Shown: piece after piece, positions 31,442-42,040 of the stretch | How positions within the stretch are numbered: position 1 is the first letter of the stretch | How the letters are laid out: each line of letters starts with the position of its first letter | NCBI GenBank assembly: GCA_905221605.1 | Contig: CAJNDS010002792.1 | Location: 124,001-188,000 of the forward strand | Direction: 5' to 3' | Source: Symbiodinium natans | Lineage: Eukaryota > Sar > Dinophyceae > Suessiales > Symbiodiniaceae | DNA: 64,000 bases | Notes under the pieces: model-generated | What the model was told of the DNA's origin: nothing | The model's database searches: none | What the model saw: the letters and a program-made list of their open reading frames with translations, nothing else | Position numbers and translations under genes: made by a program

Positions 31442-32517
31442 CTGGGGAGAATGTAGGAACCTTTGAAGGTTTAGGGTTTAGGGTTTAGGGTTTAGGGTTT
31501 AGGGTTTATAGGCATGTATGGTAAGGGATACCACAGGTATACAAGAACCCCAACTTCAAGGGCCCTCTTTGAGTACTTGTGCCTTCGGGTCTTCGGGGGT
31601 TTGGAGGATTCCCAGAGGCTAAGGGCCCATGCAGCAAAGTAGATACTTCCCAGACCCCTTGGAGAATCCAGTAGATCCCAAGTAGTGCCCTATACGAATG
31701 TTGGGTCATCTTTAGGAACCCTGAAGGGGATCTGCTTAAACCCTAAACCCTAAGCCCTAAGCCCTAAACCCTAAACCCTAAACCCTAGGGGTCTGGGTAG
31801 ACCCCAAAACGGAACTACGTTGGCAGCTTAGGCCCTCTGTAGCCCTAAACCCTGAAACCCTGCGCGATTGTGTTCGGCTTTAGAGAGTTCCGGGGGTTGA
31901 GGGGGCTGAGGGTTTCGGGTTTACGGTTTAGGGTCTTAAGAGAGTTTAGGGTTGAGGGTGGTTCAGGGTTTTGAGAGAGTTTAGGGTTAAGGGTTGAGGG
32001 TTTACGGTTTAGGGTTCAGTCTTAAGAGAGTTTCGGCTCGAGTGTTGAGGGGTGTTTGGTTTCGCAGGTTGCCTTGGCTTCTGGTCTTCGGGCTCGTTGT
32101 CGCCAATACAAGGAGAAGCTAAACAACATGCGGGCACTTGGATCCCAAGTGCGATTAGGGGTCTCATGGGGGGGGGGGGGAGTAGGGTTTAGGGTTTAGG
32201 GTTTAAGGTTTACGGTACCTTGAACCCCCCTCCTTAAGAACCCTATAATGCCAGCTTGCCCTGAAGCCTAGACCGCAAGCCTCCAAACGCAAAATCAAGC
32301 CCCCAAGCTGCAAGCTCTGAAGCATCGACTTCAGAAGCTGCAACATAAAACCAAATCAGCAGACACCCTACAACCTAAACCCTAAACCCGAAACCCCAGA
32401 CCCCAAACCCTACACCCTACACCCTAAACCCGAAACCCTAAACCCTCCCCCCCTAACCCTAAACCCTAATTAAACCCTACACCCTCAACCCGAAACCCTC
32501 AACCGCAAGCCCTAAAC

Positions 32518-32584
32518 CCGTCTCAGCGAAGCCGGGGTGCTTGTCGACCTCTTCATAGTGCCATTCAGGGTCAGGGCTCTCCTC
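32518..32584 (-). CDS. Candidate internal exon, well supported
   Basis: Minus strand acceptor ATGAACATGCGTCAG and donor GTTTAGGG. The exon reads EESPDPEWHYEEVDKHPGFA, acidic with aromatic residues. The upstream edge is duplicated on the far side of the TTTAGGG tract (see 32567-32683), as expected if the intron inserted at this exon edge. Confidence 0.5.
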
Positions 32585-32683
32585 CTGACGCATGTTCATG
32601 AAGGGTTTAGGGTTTAGGGTTTAGGGTTTAGGGTTTAGGGTTTAGGGTTTAGGTTTAGGGTCAGGGCTTTCCTCCTGATGCAT
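32567..32683. repeat. TTTAGGG tract flanked by 27-bp direct repeat
   Basis: AGGGTCAGGGCTCTCCTCCT and seven further bases at 32567-32593 recur at 32657-32683 with two mismatches, bracketing the telomeric tract (about 32602-32656). Confidence 0.85.
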
Positions 32684-32703
32684 CTTGAGGTGAGGATTTC
32701 CCC

Positions 32704-32804
32704 CTGCTTCTTAGTAGGGAATGGGGGAGTTAGGGCCCTATATATGCCCTTTCAGGGATTACATAGGGTACCTCACTCCCTCATCCCCTACTAAGAACCA
32801 GCCA
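32704..32804. mobile_element. MITE family H, copy 2
   Basis: TTCTTAGTAGGGAATGGGGG and its near-complement, with TAGGGCCCTA and GGTACC inside. Confidence 0.65.
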
Positions 32805-32809
32805 GATTT

Positions 32810-33030
32810 GCGGGTTTGAGGGTTTGAGGGTTTCAGGATTTGAGGCTTCGAGGGGTTTGAGGGGTTTGTTGAGGGGTTTGAGGTGGAGGGGTTTGAGGGT
32901 TTGAGGGCTTTTGGGGGTTTGAGATGTTTGAGGGGTTTGAGGGGTTTGAGGGGCTTGAGGGGTTGAGGGGTTTGAGGGGTTTGAGAGGTTTGAGGAGTTT
33001 GAGGAGCTTGAGGGGTTTGAGGGGGCCCTT
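32810..33030 (+). repeat. TTTGAGGGG / TTTGAGGG tandem array
   Basis: A nonamer/octamer derivative of the telomeric unit repeated about 20 times with drift. The Pro/Ser-rich minus frame and Gly/Leu-rich plus frame through it are artefacts. Confidence 0.85.
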
Positions 33031-33126
33031 TGGGCTCTTAATGCGGGGTGTGTCATTCGAGGTCCTAGTACAGCTAGACCCCGAGCCAATCCTACTAAAC
33101 CCTAAACCCCAAACCCTAAACGCTAC

Positions 33127-33213
33127 ATCGACTCGAGCAATGAATCGTGCACTTGCGTGCGCCTGGCCTGCAGTCGCAGTCTCGCTTCATTGAAGCACCT
33201 TCTCTCGTGGGCT
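33127..33213 (-). CDS. Candidate internal exon, well supported
   Basis: Minus strand acceptor ACAAAGCCTTCAG and donor GTAGCGTTTAGGG. It reads AHERRCFNEARLRLQARRTQ then VHDSLLES, a basic helix. 87 nt. Flanks are CCCTAAA (33095-33120) and TTTAGGG (33229-33250). Confidence 0.5.
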
Positions 33214-33269
33214 CTGAAGGCTTTGTCAAGGGTTTAGGGTTAGGGGTTTAGGGTTCAGGGACCCTAAAC

Positions 33270-33378
33270 CTTGGGATGTTCCCCGTTTTTCTAACAGCCC
33301 TGAATAGGGATTCTTGGATGATAGCACCCCCTATTATCATGCCTCTGAAGGACTGTTAGTATAAAGGTGAGCATCCCA
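33270..33378. mobile_element. MITE family C, copy
   Basis: TTGGGATGTTCCCCG and TGAGCATCCCAA ends, with CTAACAGCCCTGAATAGGGA and GGACTGTTAGTAT inside. Confidence 0.7.
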
Positions 33379-33413
33379 ACCCTAAACCCTTTAAGTGTGG
33401 TTCCTTCTTTCAG

Positions 33414-33493
33414 GCTGTCTCAGGAGCCTGATGTACTGAACTTCGTGAGTCTTGCAGTGAACCTAGGACTTCCAGAAACAGGGAACTCTCCGG
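33414..33493 (+). CDS. Candidate exon, plus favoured
   Basis: Excellent plus-strand acceptor (GGTTCCTTCTTTCAG). The frame reads LSQEPDVLNFVSLAVNLGLP and ends near CCGG|GTTTAGGG, with an alternative GTGAGT donor inside. The minus strand is also open to a TAA. Signals favour plus. Confidence 0.4.
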
Positions 33494-33861
33494 GTTTAGG
33501 GTTTAGGGTTTAAGATTTAGGGCGTATATAGGGTTTGGGGTTTGGGGTTTAGGGTTGAGGGCTTTCCTCTGGCTTTTGGAGGCGTCTCCCTGAATTACCT
33601 GCGATTACACAGTGAGAAACGGTTCTTGTTATCAGTTTCCTAGGGCAGTTGCCTGGTCCCTTAAACTCAATGAAGCTTCCCTAAGAGAGTTTAGGGACCC
33701 TAAATCCTAAGCCCTAGACCCCTAAGTATGGGCTTCCTCTGGGATCCCTAAACCCTAAACCCTAAACCCTAAACCCTAAACCCTAAACTAGAAGCTCGCC
33801 TCGTTGCCAGGCCGCTGAGCTCGGATGCAGCGGAGCCTCGGTCGTCATGGAGTAGCGTGTG

Positions 33862-34074
33862 GGGGATAGCTTGGGATGTTCTCCCCTTATAAGGTTCAGG
33901 GTTTAGGGTTTAGGGTTTAGGGTTTAGGGTTTAGGGTCTAGGGTTTGGGGTTTGGGGTTTGGGGATAGCTTGGGATGTTCCCCCATATACTAACAGTCCT
34001 TAATAGGGGTTATAATGATTTAAGGATGCTATAATCCCTATGAAGGAGTGCTAGTATGAGGGGGAACGTCCCAA
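33862..34074. mobile_element. MITE family C copy with TTTAGGG insertion and duplicated end
   Basis: GGGGATAGCTTGGGATGTTC occurs at 33862-33881 and 33961-33980 around a TTTAGGG tract (33895-33955). The second copy starts a complete family-C element that ends near 34074. The telomeric tract therefore entered at or near the MITE end and duplicated 20 bp. Confidence 0.8.
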
Positions 34075-34601
34075 GGCTTGGGCTAAGGGTTGGAGTCTTG
34101 AGGTTTACCTAGACTCTAGACCCCCCCCCCCCCCCCAAAGTACCCGCTTAAGATCCACAAACTACACTTCTTATTCAGGGGTGCTTAGGGGCTGGAGTCT
34201 AGGGTATAGGCAGGTATAGGAGATGGAAAGATTCGGTGGTGCCCCCCCCCCCGGCCCCCAAACCCTCCTGAACTCGAACGCTGCAGTTTTAATCCAGAGC
34301 CCCACGTGTAGTATTGTAGTTGTAGTTCTTGAAGGAACTACAACTGGGGCCAAGCCTTAAACCCTAAGGCCTGAACTACTATTTGTTGAGAACCCCACCC
34401 GGACCCCCCCCCCCCTCCAAGTAAAAACAGAAACGTTCTCCCTTATAAGGGAAGTATAATTAGGGATTGTTTGTTTCTTGATTTGTTTGGATGGCTCTTA
34501 AGCGAAAAAAGTACATAAATGCTCCTCTTAAACCGCAAGAAGGGAAGATGTACAAACCCTAAACCCTAAATCCTAAACCCTAAACAACCCCAAAGGGCAT
34601 A

Positions 34602-34693
34602 CCTGTGTATAGCCCGGATCGGTAAGAAACAAAAACACCAAGCACCGGGCCGGCCCGGGCAAAGATGTCCAGCAACTCTACCAGCTGATCACC
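34602..34693 (-). CDS. Candidate internal exon, one of the best
   Basis: Minus strand with canonical junctions (CCCTGGCAG| and ACACAG|GTATGC). The 91-92 nt exon reads GDQLVELLDIFARAGPVLGV then FVSYRSGLYT. It has a strongly amphipathic helix and no telomeric words inside. The LxxLLxxFARAG pattern recalls helical-repeat (HPR/OPR-type) proteins, but one unit does not prove it. Confidence 0.55.
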
Positions 34694-35215
34694 CTGCCAG
34701 GGCTTAGGGTTTAGGGTTTAGGGTTTAGGGTTTAGGGTTTAGGGTTTAGGCTTTAGGGTTTAGGGTTCAGGGTTTAGGGTTTAGGGTTGAGGGCTTAGGG
34801 GCTGTCAAGTGTTGTGTAGAGAGAGTCGAGTGGCAGAGGTTGAGGCTTACAGCAACACTCCTGCAGTTTTGGGGTTCAGTTTTAGGCTAGACCCGGGAGT
34901 AACCCAGGAATAAAAAGGGTGCCCTTTCTGGCTTCAAGGGGATTATAAGGGAACCCCCGAACCCTAAAAACAAGGAAACAAGTGCCTACTCCCGGTCCTA
35001 GTAGGGTTTTGGACTGTGCCCTTGTACTAACAGTCCCTAGTAAGGATTCTAGTACCCCCTTATGACAATCCCTATGAAGGACTGCTAGTATAAGGGGGAA
35101 CATCCCAACCTTAAACCCTGAACCCCAAACCCCCCTAAACCCTAAACCCTAAACCCTAAACCCTTATGTGCAAAGTGCTTTACAGAGCCTGTCCTGGCGG
35201 GAGCTTTCGCCCTAC

Positions 35216-35272
35216 GTGATTTGAGGTTCCAGGTCTAAGTCCTTGTAGAAAACCTCAGCCACACGGTGCCCC
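35216..35272 (-). CDS. Candidate internal exon
   Basis: Minus strand acceptor AACCCTTGTCCAG, donor GTAGGGCG. 57 nt reading GHRVAEVFYKDLDLEPQI. Good charge/aromatic balance. Flanked by tracts at 35125-35163 and 35283-35310. Confidence 0.5.
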
Positions 35273-35318
35273 CTGGACAAGGGTTTTAGGGTTTAGGGTT
35301 TAGGGTCTAGGGAACAAG

Positions 35319-35394
35319 GAGGGAAGCGGAAGAATCAGCATGAGCCAGACAAGAGCGTGTGGAATCAGGTCAAGGTGAGGATGGCGAAAGCACG
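35319..35394. CDS. Candidate basic exon, strand undecided
   Basis: The plus strand is open from GGAACAAG to a good donor (CACG|GTAAGC), reading KRKNQHEPDKSVWNQVKVRM. The minus strand is open too but Leu-rich, as expected for the complement of a Lys-rich frame. It lies in an intron under the minus-gene model. Confidence 0.3.
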
Positions 35395-35627
35395 GTAAGC
35401 TACGCGCCCCAAGGCAGCACAAGATATTCCATCAAAAAACAAACATCTTCCTGCGCTTTACATTGCTACACCTTGTAAAACCCCCCCAAACCAGAAACCT
35501 TGGATCCAAAAGGACTGTGTCGGCTACCTGCCCGCGTGCTTCCTACAAAATAAAAATGCACCGGGACGTCACCTGGACTGTAAGCCCGAAACCCGAAACC
35601 CGAAACCCTAAACCCTAAACCCTATAC

Positions 35628-35695
35628 CCAATGAATGTGTTGGGCGCACCTCCAGGCTGTGGATCTCGCTGAAGCGGACCATGCGCCCGCTTCCT
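35628..35695 (-). CDS. Candidate internal exon
   Basis: Minus strand acceptor CATCCGCACCCAG and donor GTATAGGG. The frame reads GRMVRFSEIHSLEVRPTHSL. 68 nt. Just upstream on that strand lies a G/C-rich region with long G runs (35755-35850). Confidence 0.45.
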
Positions 35696-36363
35696 CTGGG
35701 TGCGGATGACTGAGGGTCTGGGGTTCGGGGTGCATGGGGTTTTAAGGTTGGGGGTTTGGGGGGGAGGGGGGGGAGGGGAGGGAGGGGGGGGAGGGGGGGG
35801 TGTGAGGACCTTCGCAGCTGTTGCTACTGGAGGGGGGGGCGGGGGGGTGTCACTACACTGCACCCTACTGTAACTTCTAATTGTTGCTTGAAAGACCAAT
35901 TTCAAACTTATGCTCCTTCACGAGTGGAGCGGTCACCAGGCCCAGGTTCACACTTGACGATTTTTGTTTGACGATTTATTTGGTACAGGACTATGCTTAA
36001 CACAGCTCTTTTGTGCGTGTGTACAGGTTAGACGTAGGACCGCTGCAAGCATCTTGCTATCGAAGCTTTGCTTTCTATACAACTATATATATACATATAT
36101 ATATATATAGTGTGCATATGTACATATACACTAGTGAGACTGTGGTTCTTCTGCGAATCCTTTTTAGACAGGTGCATCACGACCAGCTCAAAGAACAAAT
36201 CCTTTAATTCTGTACTTGTTTCCTGTGAAAGCCTTGAGAGACGAAGTGTACTTCTGTTCGGAAAGACTCTACCAATGCCAAGGAGAAATGCCCCAATAGA
36301 TCTAAAGGTGATATATACAGTACACATTAATACAGATAGACAAAAAACAGAGGCAGACATGTG

Positions 36364-36710
<347 letters not shown>

Positions 36711-36745
36711 TTTGACAGAGTGGCAAGACAAATGAGAAAGCATAC

Positions 36746-36826
36746 TGTAGGCATATAGCTTCTAGAATCATGAGTTTGGGATTCAAGACACCAAGAGGGA
36801 TAGCATTGATGAATATCTACAGACTC
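36746..36826 (-). CDS. Candidate 81-nt exon
   Basis: Minus strand acceptor CGTGTGATACAG, donor GTATGC. 27 codons reading ESVDIHQCYPSWCLESQTHD and more. It lies between the TG tract and a CCCTAAA tract, not between two telomeric tracts. Confidence 0.35.
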
Positions 36827-36953
36827 CTGTATCACACGGGCAGACCGCCAACACAGACAGGACAACTCCCTAAACCCTAAACCCTAAACCCTAAACCCTA
36901 AACCCTAAACCCTAAACCCTGAACCCCAAAACCCTAAACCCTAAACCCTAAAC

Positions 36954-37005
36954 CCTCTGATGAAGGAAAGGGGCGGTTGGTCCCACTGCGGGTCTCAAAC
37001 ACCGC
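36954..37005 (-). CDS. Candidate 52-nt exon
   Basis: Minus strand acceptor CATGCCTGTGCCAG, donor GTTTAGGG. Reads AVFETRSGTNRPFPSSE. Confidence 0.4.
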
Positions 37006-37045
37006 CTGGCACAGGCATGAGGGAGCATGGGCAAGAGATGCAGTG

Positions 37046-37200
37046 TCCTTGGGGACCAAATGAGCCCGGGCATATAGGGTTTAGGGTTTAGGGTTTAGGG
37101 TTTAGGGTTTAGGGTTTAGGGTGTTCAGATAACTGAAGAGGAACTATAACGCATCGGGTATATGACCCCAATGTTAGGGTTCATTTGGTCCCCAAGAATT
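37046..37200. repeat. TTTAGGG tract inside an inverted repeat
   Basis: CTTGGGGACCAAATGAGCCC just before the tract pairs with GGGTTCATTTGGTCCCCAAG just after it. The tract (37076-37122) therefore sits near the loop of a foldback. This differs from the direct-repeat flanks seen elsewhere. Confidence 0.6.
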
Positions 37201-37361
37201 GTGAGTTTTTACCAGGGCACATATGCGCAGCGTCGAGTGCCCTGCATTTTGGGTCCCTAGATTACTTCGGCCCTACAGCTACTAGATGGGAACCCATTGA
37301 AGGGCTCCAGTATATACTGGAAAAAGGCAGGTACATGGACCTCCTAAGGCCCTAAACCCTG

Positions 37362-37481
37362 CAGGGTGGGGCCCCCTTACTATACTAACTGTAGTTAAGG
37401 GACTTATAACCTAACTTAGGGTCCTTATAACCCAATTTAGGGCCCTTATAACTCTACTTATAACTAGGGGGCCCCACCCTG
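37362..37481 (+). mobile_element. MITE family A, copy 7, inside a CCCTAAA tract
   Basis: Full 120-bp copy. Flanks are TG on both sides instead of TA, and CCCTAAA units lie on both sides. The element inserted into an existing telomeric tract. Confidence 0.85.
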
Positions 37482-37545
37482 TGAACCCTAAACCCTAAAC
37501 CCTAAACCCCTTAAGGTGTTGAAGGTTTGAAGGAGAAACCAAGAC

Positions 37546-37612
37546 CTTTCCGCAGCCCGCAGCCAGCCTTGAAGACGTCGAGGTGCCAAGCCCCAATGGT
37601 GGTATACAGCCT
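37546..37612 (-). CDS. Candidate internal exon, well supported
   Basis: Minus strand acceptor CCTGTGTTCAAAAG and donor GTCTTGG. The frame reads RLYTTIGAWHLDVFKAGCGL. 67 nt with aromatic and aliphatic residues. Competing frames are less regular. Confidence 0.5.
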
Positions 37613-38562
37613 CTTTTGAACACAGGTTTGGCTTGGGTTTAGGGTTTGGGGTTTGGGGTTTGGGGTTTGGGGTTTAGGGTTTAGGGTTTAGGGTTTAGGG
37701 TTTAGGGTTTAGGGTTTAGGGTTTAGGGTTTAGGGTTCAGGGATTTCATGAGTTCCCGAGCTTGAGCCTGCCCTTGCTCCTCGTTCAAAGGTTCCCGTAC
37801 TTAGCATGCTTTTCATTTCGGTGTTCCTACTATCACACCGAGGCTTTATATTTAGGGTTTAGGGTTTAGGGTTACCCTACACCCTAACTCCTGAAGCTCT
37901 AAACCCCACAACGGGATCACGGTTTAGAAAATCCGCCACTCATCAAGGGCCTCTCAATGGTAGCTCTACAAGCCCTGCAGACCAAGAAACCAGACTTGGC
38001 GCAGAGACGTTGCCAAAGGACGAGCCAAAACGGGTTTAGGGTTTTAGGGTTTAGGTTTAGGGTTTAGGGTTTAAGGTTTAGGGCGGCATGTTTTGCGCGC
38101 GCTGTGAGAGGAATGCGGCGGTGCATGAAACATTTTGTGAAGCTGATTTCCGAGCTGGCCCGTCTCGGGCCCCAAACCGAAAAGCCTCAACCGTGGAACC
38201 TGAAAGCCCCTGCCAACACTAAACATTGAGATTGCAACTTAGAGCTTCCTGGTAGGGAATCAGGTGCTGCAGAACCCCTTAGAGAGGGTTCTAGAGGGGG
38301 ATATGCGGTTCCTAAATCCCTCGTTCCGCACCTCTGTCTGTGTGTGTGCGTGCGAGCCATGAGATGGTGGAAATCGCGAACACAAACCACAGTCAACATA
38401 CACACCAAACCCCTGAACGAACCTCTCTGTCAGTTAAAAGACTAAACCCCTCTGAAGCAACTCCCTCAAAAGAACAGAACATACATTGTGGTCCTAAACC
38501 CTAAACCCTAAACCCTAAACCCTAAACCCTAAACCCTAAACCCTAAACCCTAAACCCTAAAC

Positions 38563-38644
38563 CCCGAGCCCCATCGCGCCCTGTCGGGACAATGGGAAGC
38601 GGCCTCGCCAACTCCAAGTTCTTCAGGAAGCCGATAGCCGAGTC
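38563..38644 (-). CDS. Candidate internal exon, well supported
   Basis: Minus strand acceptor CAAGCCTACGAAAG, donor GTTTAGGG. Reads DSAIGFLKNLELARPLPIVP then TGRDG. 82 nt between tracts at 38493-38562 and 38660-38770. Unknown family. Confidence 0.5.
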
Positions 38645-39712
38645 CTTTCGTAGGCTTGGGGGTTTAGGGTTTAGGGTTTAGGGTTTAGGGTTTAGGGTTT
38701 AGGGTTTCGGGTTTAGGGTTTAGGGTTTCGGATTTAGGGTTTGGGGTTTAGGGTTTAGGGTTTAGAAGTTAAGGGGTTCAGCGTGTAAGACTGATCAGAG
38801 GCTGACGGTTCACAGGCTTATGCGTTTAGACAGGGTCTATTCGTTGGAGGGTGTTTGGGCGCAATGGTTCAGAATGCTGCTGCCGGAGCTGCGGCTACGA
38901 GCTGTTTCGCGTTTTAGGGTTTATAAATGGGTTTATGTATCGGGTTCTTATATGCGGTCTATATGTCATATGGGTTTACGGGATAAGGTTCATATGGGTT
39001 GAGGGGCTAGGGTTTAGGTTGCGGGCTTTGGCGTCATTTGCGGCTGCTAGCATGGCCGCCGCCCTAAACCCGAACCCCAAACCCTAAACAGAAGCACCAA
39101 CCCTTGAACTTGATGCTTACACCCATCTGCTCGATTGAAAAAGAGCCTCTCAGCCAACAAAAACCTGAACCCGGTCCGTTTCTCGACCTCCCTGTGAGCT
39201 GATGGTTCGAAGTGCTAGACTGAAGGAACTTAAGGGATTCAGAATGTTTGGAGTACGCCCTAAACCCTGAACCCTACAAGGCATCAGAGTCCCGGGATTC
39301 AGAATCAGCGTTCGAAAGCAGAAATCCTAACACGTCTCCGGTCCGGTCAGCATGTTGGATCGTCAACTTGTGCAAGCTAGCAGTGGCATGCTTTGGAATA
39401 TCACCTTCCGTATGGAACCGAACCTAAACCCTGTGTGAACCTAAGTCCTTTGCGGGACCCCCATACCTACCCGCAGCCGAACGGGAATTCGGCTCGCAAC
39501 CCCCACTTAGAAACCCAAAGGTTCATGTGCACATATCAGGTTTCCGAATATCAGGGGTCCCTTTTTTTAGGGTTGTGGTCCATTTCAGGCTGGGTGTGCG
39601 ATCCTTTTGGGTTTAGGGTTTAGGGAACCCTAAACCCTAAACCCTAAACCCTAAACCCTAAACCCTAAACCCTAAACCCTAAACCCTAAACCCTAAACCC
39701 TAAACCCTAAAC

Positions 39713-39771
39713 CTGGGCACATGCGGAGCCTCTTCTTGCGGCGGCTCAGCCGTGTACACTGGCCGGGAGGC
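39713..39771 (-). CDS. Candidate internal exon
   Basis: Minus strand acceptor CCTTGCTTGTGCAAG, donor GTTTAGGG. 59 nt reading ASRPVYTAEPPQEEAPHVP, a Pro/Glu-rich, probably disordered segment. A plus frame starting at an ATG is also open. Confidence 0.4.
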
Positions 39772-39798
39772 CTTGCACAAGCAAGGGAAAAAACTCAC

Positions 39799-39905
39799 CC
39801 TAAGGGTCCATACTCCCAAATAGGGAATACATGGGCCTTAAAGTACTTCCCATAGGGACTTTGGGGGGCAAGTATATAATCATAAGGTACATGGACCCGT
39901 AGGGT
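39799..39905. mobile_element. MITE family B, copy
   Basis: Degenerate left end GGTCCATACTCCCAAATAGG, right end AAGGTACATGGACC. Confidence 0.6.
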
Positions 39906-40109
39906 TTGGACCTGAGGATTTAGGCTTCGGACATTGATCCTGCAGAGCCTGCTAGACCGATTTTCTTAGCGCTTGTGCTGCAGCCTCCCTAAACCCCAAA
40001 CCCTATATAAACCCGAAAGCCTATGCGCAGAATCCCCGAACCTTTGAATCAATTGAATGGCATCAGCACAGATTCGGTAATTGATCCAACGCCTGTTCCA
40101 AAAAATGCC

Positions 40110-40221
40110 TGGACCCAAGAGTAACCTAGGAATAAAAAGGGTGCCTTTCTTGGTTTAAAGGAGCTTATAAGGAAACTTAAGCCCTTGAAAAAGGGAGTAA
40201 GGGCCTACTCTGGGACCGAGC
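40110..40221. mobile_element. MITE family E, copy
   Basis: GACCCAAGAGTAACCTAGGA ... AAGGGCCTACTCTGGGACC, the common length and the GAATAAAAAGGGTGCC motif. Confidence 0.65.
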
Positions 40222-40830
40222 ATAGCTTCTGCAATTCGATCGCCCAATCTTGTAGTTCATAAGGGCAACAACAAAAAATGTCAAGCTCAAAGGCCGGCTG
40301 AGGGGAAAACAAGGTGAGCCCTCAATCCTAGACCCTAAACCCTAAACCCCTATGGGCCAAGCTGTGGGTTGAGGGTGTGGACGTTTGGGTTTAAGGTTGA
40401 ATTAGGGCTTGTGCCACCCTTCAGTGAAACCTAAGAAAGCCCCTCAGACTCCAAACCGAACGACTCTAAAATTATAGAAGGGAGGGGGGGGGGTTTTAGG
40501 GTTTAGCGTCTAGGGGGTTCAAGGGGGGTGTGTAACCCAAGGTCCCCCCAACACTCCCCACTGCTCGCTAAGGCTCCTAAAGCCCTATAAGGCTCCCTCG
40601 GTACCCCACCCCCCCCATGAACCCCCCCTCCCTTAGGAACCCTATACTACTACATATTTGCTCAATTCAGAAACCCACCCCCAAAAGATATAAAATACTA
40701 GTCCCTACAAGGGCAATGTAGGGATCATTATTACCCTAAATCCTAACCCTAAACCCTAAACCATAGACCCTAGACCCTAAACGCTAAACCCTAAACCCTA
40801 AACCCTAAACCCTAAACCCTAAACCCTAAG

Positions 40831-40902
40831 TCAGGGCCGTGCCTCTGTCAGCTTCTCCCAGAAGGAAGACTGAGTGACCTCTGCATCTTCCACCTCGGGT
40901 GT
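40831..40902 (-). CDS. Candidate terminal exon with stop
   Basis: Minus strand: acceptor at CCCTAAACAAG, then 23 codons (TPEVEDAEVTQSSFWEKLTE ...), then TGA. The acidic sequence with FWEKL suits a C-terminal tail. It could close the gene whose exons lie at 41.3-47 kb. Confidence 0.45.
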   Translation of the reverse strand, partial: TPEVEDAEVTQSSFWEKLTEARP

Positions 40903-41252
40903 CTTGTTTAGGGTTTAGGGTTTAGGGTCTAGGGTCTAGGGTTTAGGGTTTAGGGTTTAGGGTTTAGGGTTTAGGGCACCTTATAAGCCCCAGACCCTGA
41001 AGCCTAAACAAAGCCTACGTATATCTAAGGCTTGGGGTTTCGGGTTCAGGGTTTAGGGTCTAGGGCTGAGGCCTCCCCAAAATAACCCCACCGCAAACCG
41101 TCCCAAACACAAAAACCGAAAACCCGGTTGTACCCTCAACCCCAAACCCAAAATCCGAAACCCTATACCCTCAAACCCACTCCCAAACCCCCTGAACCCT
41201 AACCCTAAACCCTAAACCCTAAACCCTAAACCCTGAACCCTGAACCCTGAAC

Positions 41253-41343
41253 CCTGGAGGCCCTCTCCACAGGCTGAGAGATCCCGACCAGAATGCGCAC
41301 AAACTGGAGCAGCTCATTCATGGACTTCAGCTCTTTCAGGTAC
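41253..41343 (-). CDS. Candidate internal exon, both strands open
   Basis: Minus strand: acceptor CCATCTAAG, donor GTTCAGGG, reading YLKELKSMNELLQFVRILVG and more, a long amphipathic helix. The plus reading (41273-41339) has stronger consensus junctions (CTCTCCACAG and CAG|GTACCT) and reads RDPDQNAHKLEQLIHGLQLF. One of the two is very likely real, but the sequence alone does not decide. Confidence 0.5.
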
Positions 41344-41660
41344 CTTAGATGGTTTAGGGTTTAGGGTTTAGGGTTTAGGGTTTAGGGTTTAGGGTTTAGG
41401 GTTTAGGGTTTAGGGTTTAGCGCTTTCGGGCTTGGGGTGCCCTACTCTTGCCTTGAGGTCCAGAGGGTCTCTAGGTATTTTTTTTGCGCATCGGGAGTTT
41501 CATGGTGGACCCTGAATCCCGTAGAACCGTAACACCCAAACTCTAAACCCTAAGGCCTAAACCCTAAACCCTAAAAACTAAACCCTAAAAACTAAACCCT
41601 AAAAACTAAACCCTAAACCCTAACCCTCAACCCTAAACTCTAAACCCTAAACCCCTACAC

Positions 41661-41718
41661 CTTCTTTTCGGATGCCTGTTTCTTTCGGGGGCCTTGACGA
41701 GATCAACAAATGTTGGTC
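41661..41718 (-). CDS. Candidate internal exon
   Basis: Minus strand acceptor CTCGCCCTTCTAAG, donor GTGTAGGGG. Reads PTFVDLVKAPERNRHPKR. The same strand is open further upstream in another frame (Lys-rich), so the exon start is uncertain. Confidence 0.4.
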
Positions 41719-41930
41719 CTTAGAAGGGCGAGGTTCAAGTCTCCCCTTCACCTGCAGCTTGGGCTTGTTCTTTTTAAATTTCGGATTCACTGACCATCAG
41801 TCAGGGCTTCTGGAGTGAACCCCATGGCCTCAACAGGGAAACCCTAAACCCTAAACCCTAAACCCTAAAGCCTAAACCCTAAACCCTAAACCCTAAACCC
41901 TAAACCCTAAACCACCAGAGATGCGAGAAC

Positions 41931-42040
41931 CTGTGTGGGAATGCCAAGCGCAACAGAGCCCCAAGAAAGGTAGCGGCACCCCCAACTCCCTGCCTCCCAC
42001 ACGGGCCACTTGCTTCCACTTGTAATTCAGCTGTTGTCCT
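41931..42040 (-). CDS. Candidate internal exon, 110 nt
   Basis: Minus strand acceptor TTCACAAACCTCGTAG, donor CACAG|GTTCTC. The frame reads GQQLNYKWKQVARVGGRELG and then a hydrophobic stretch (VPLPFLGLCCAW). Possible membrane or buried segment. Unknown family. Confidence 0.45.
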
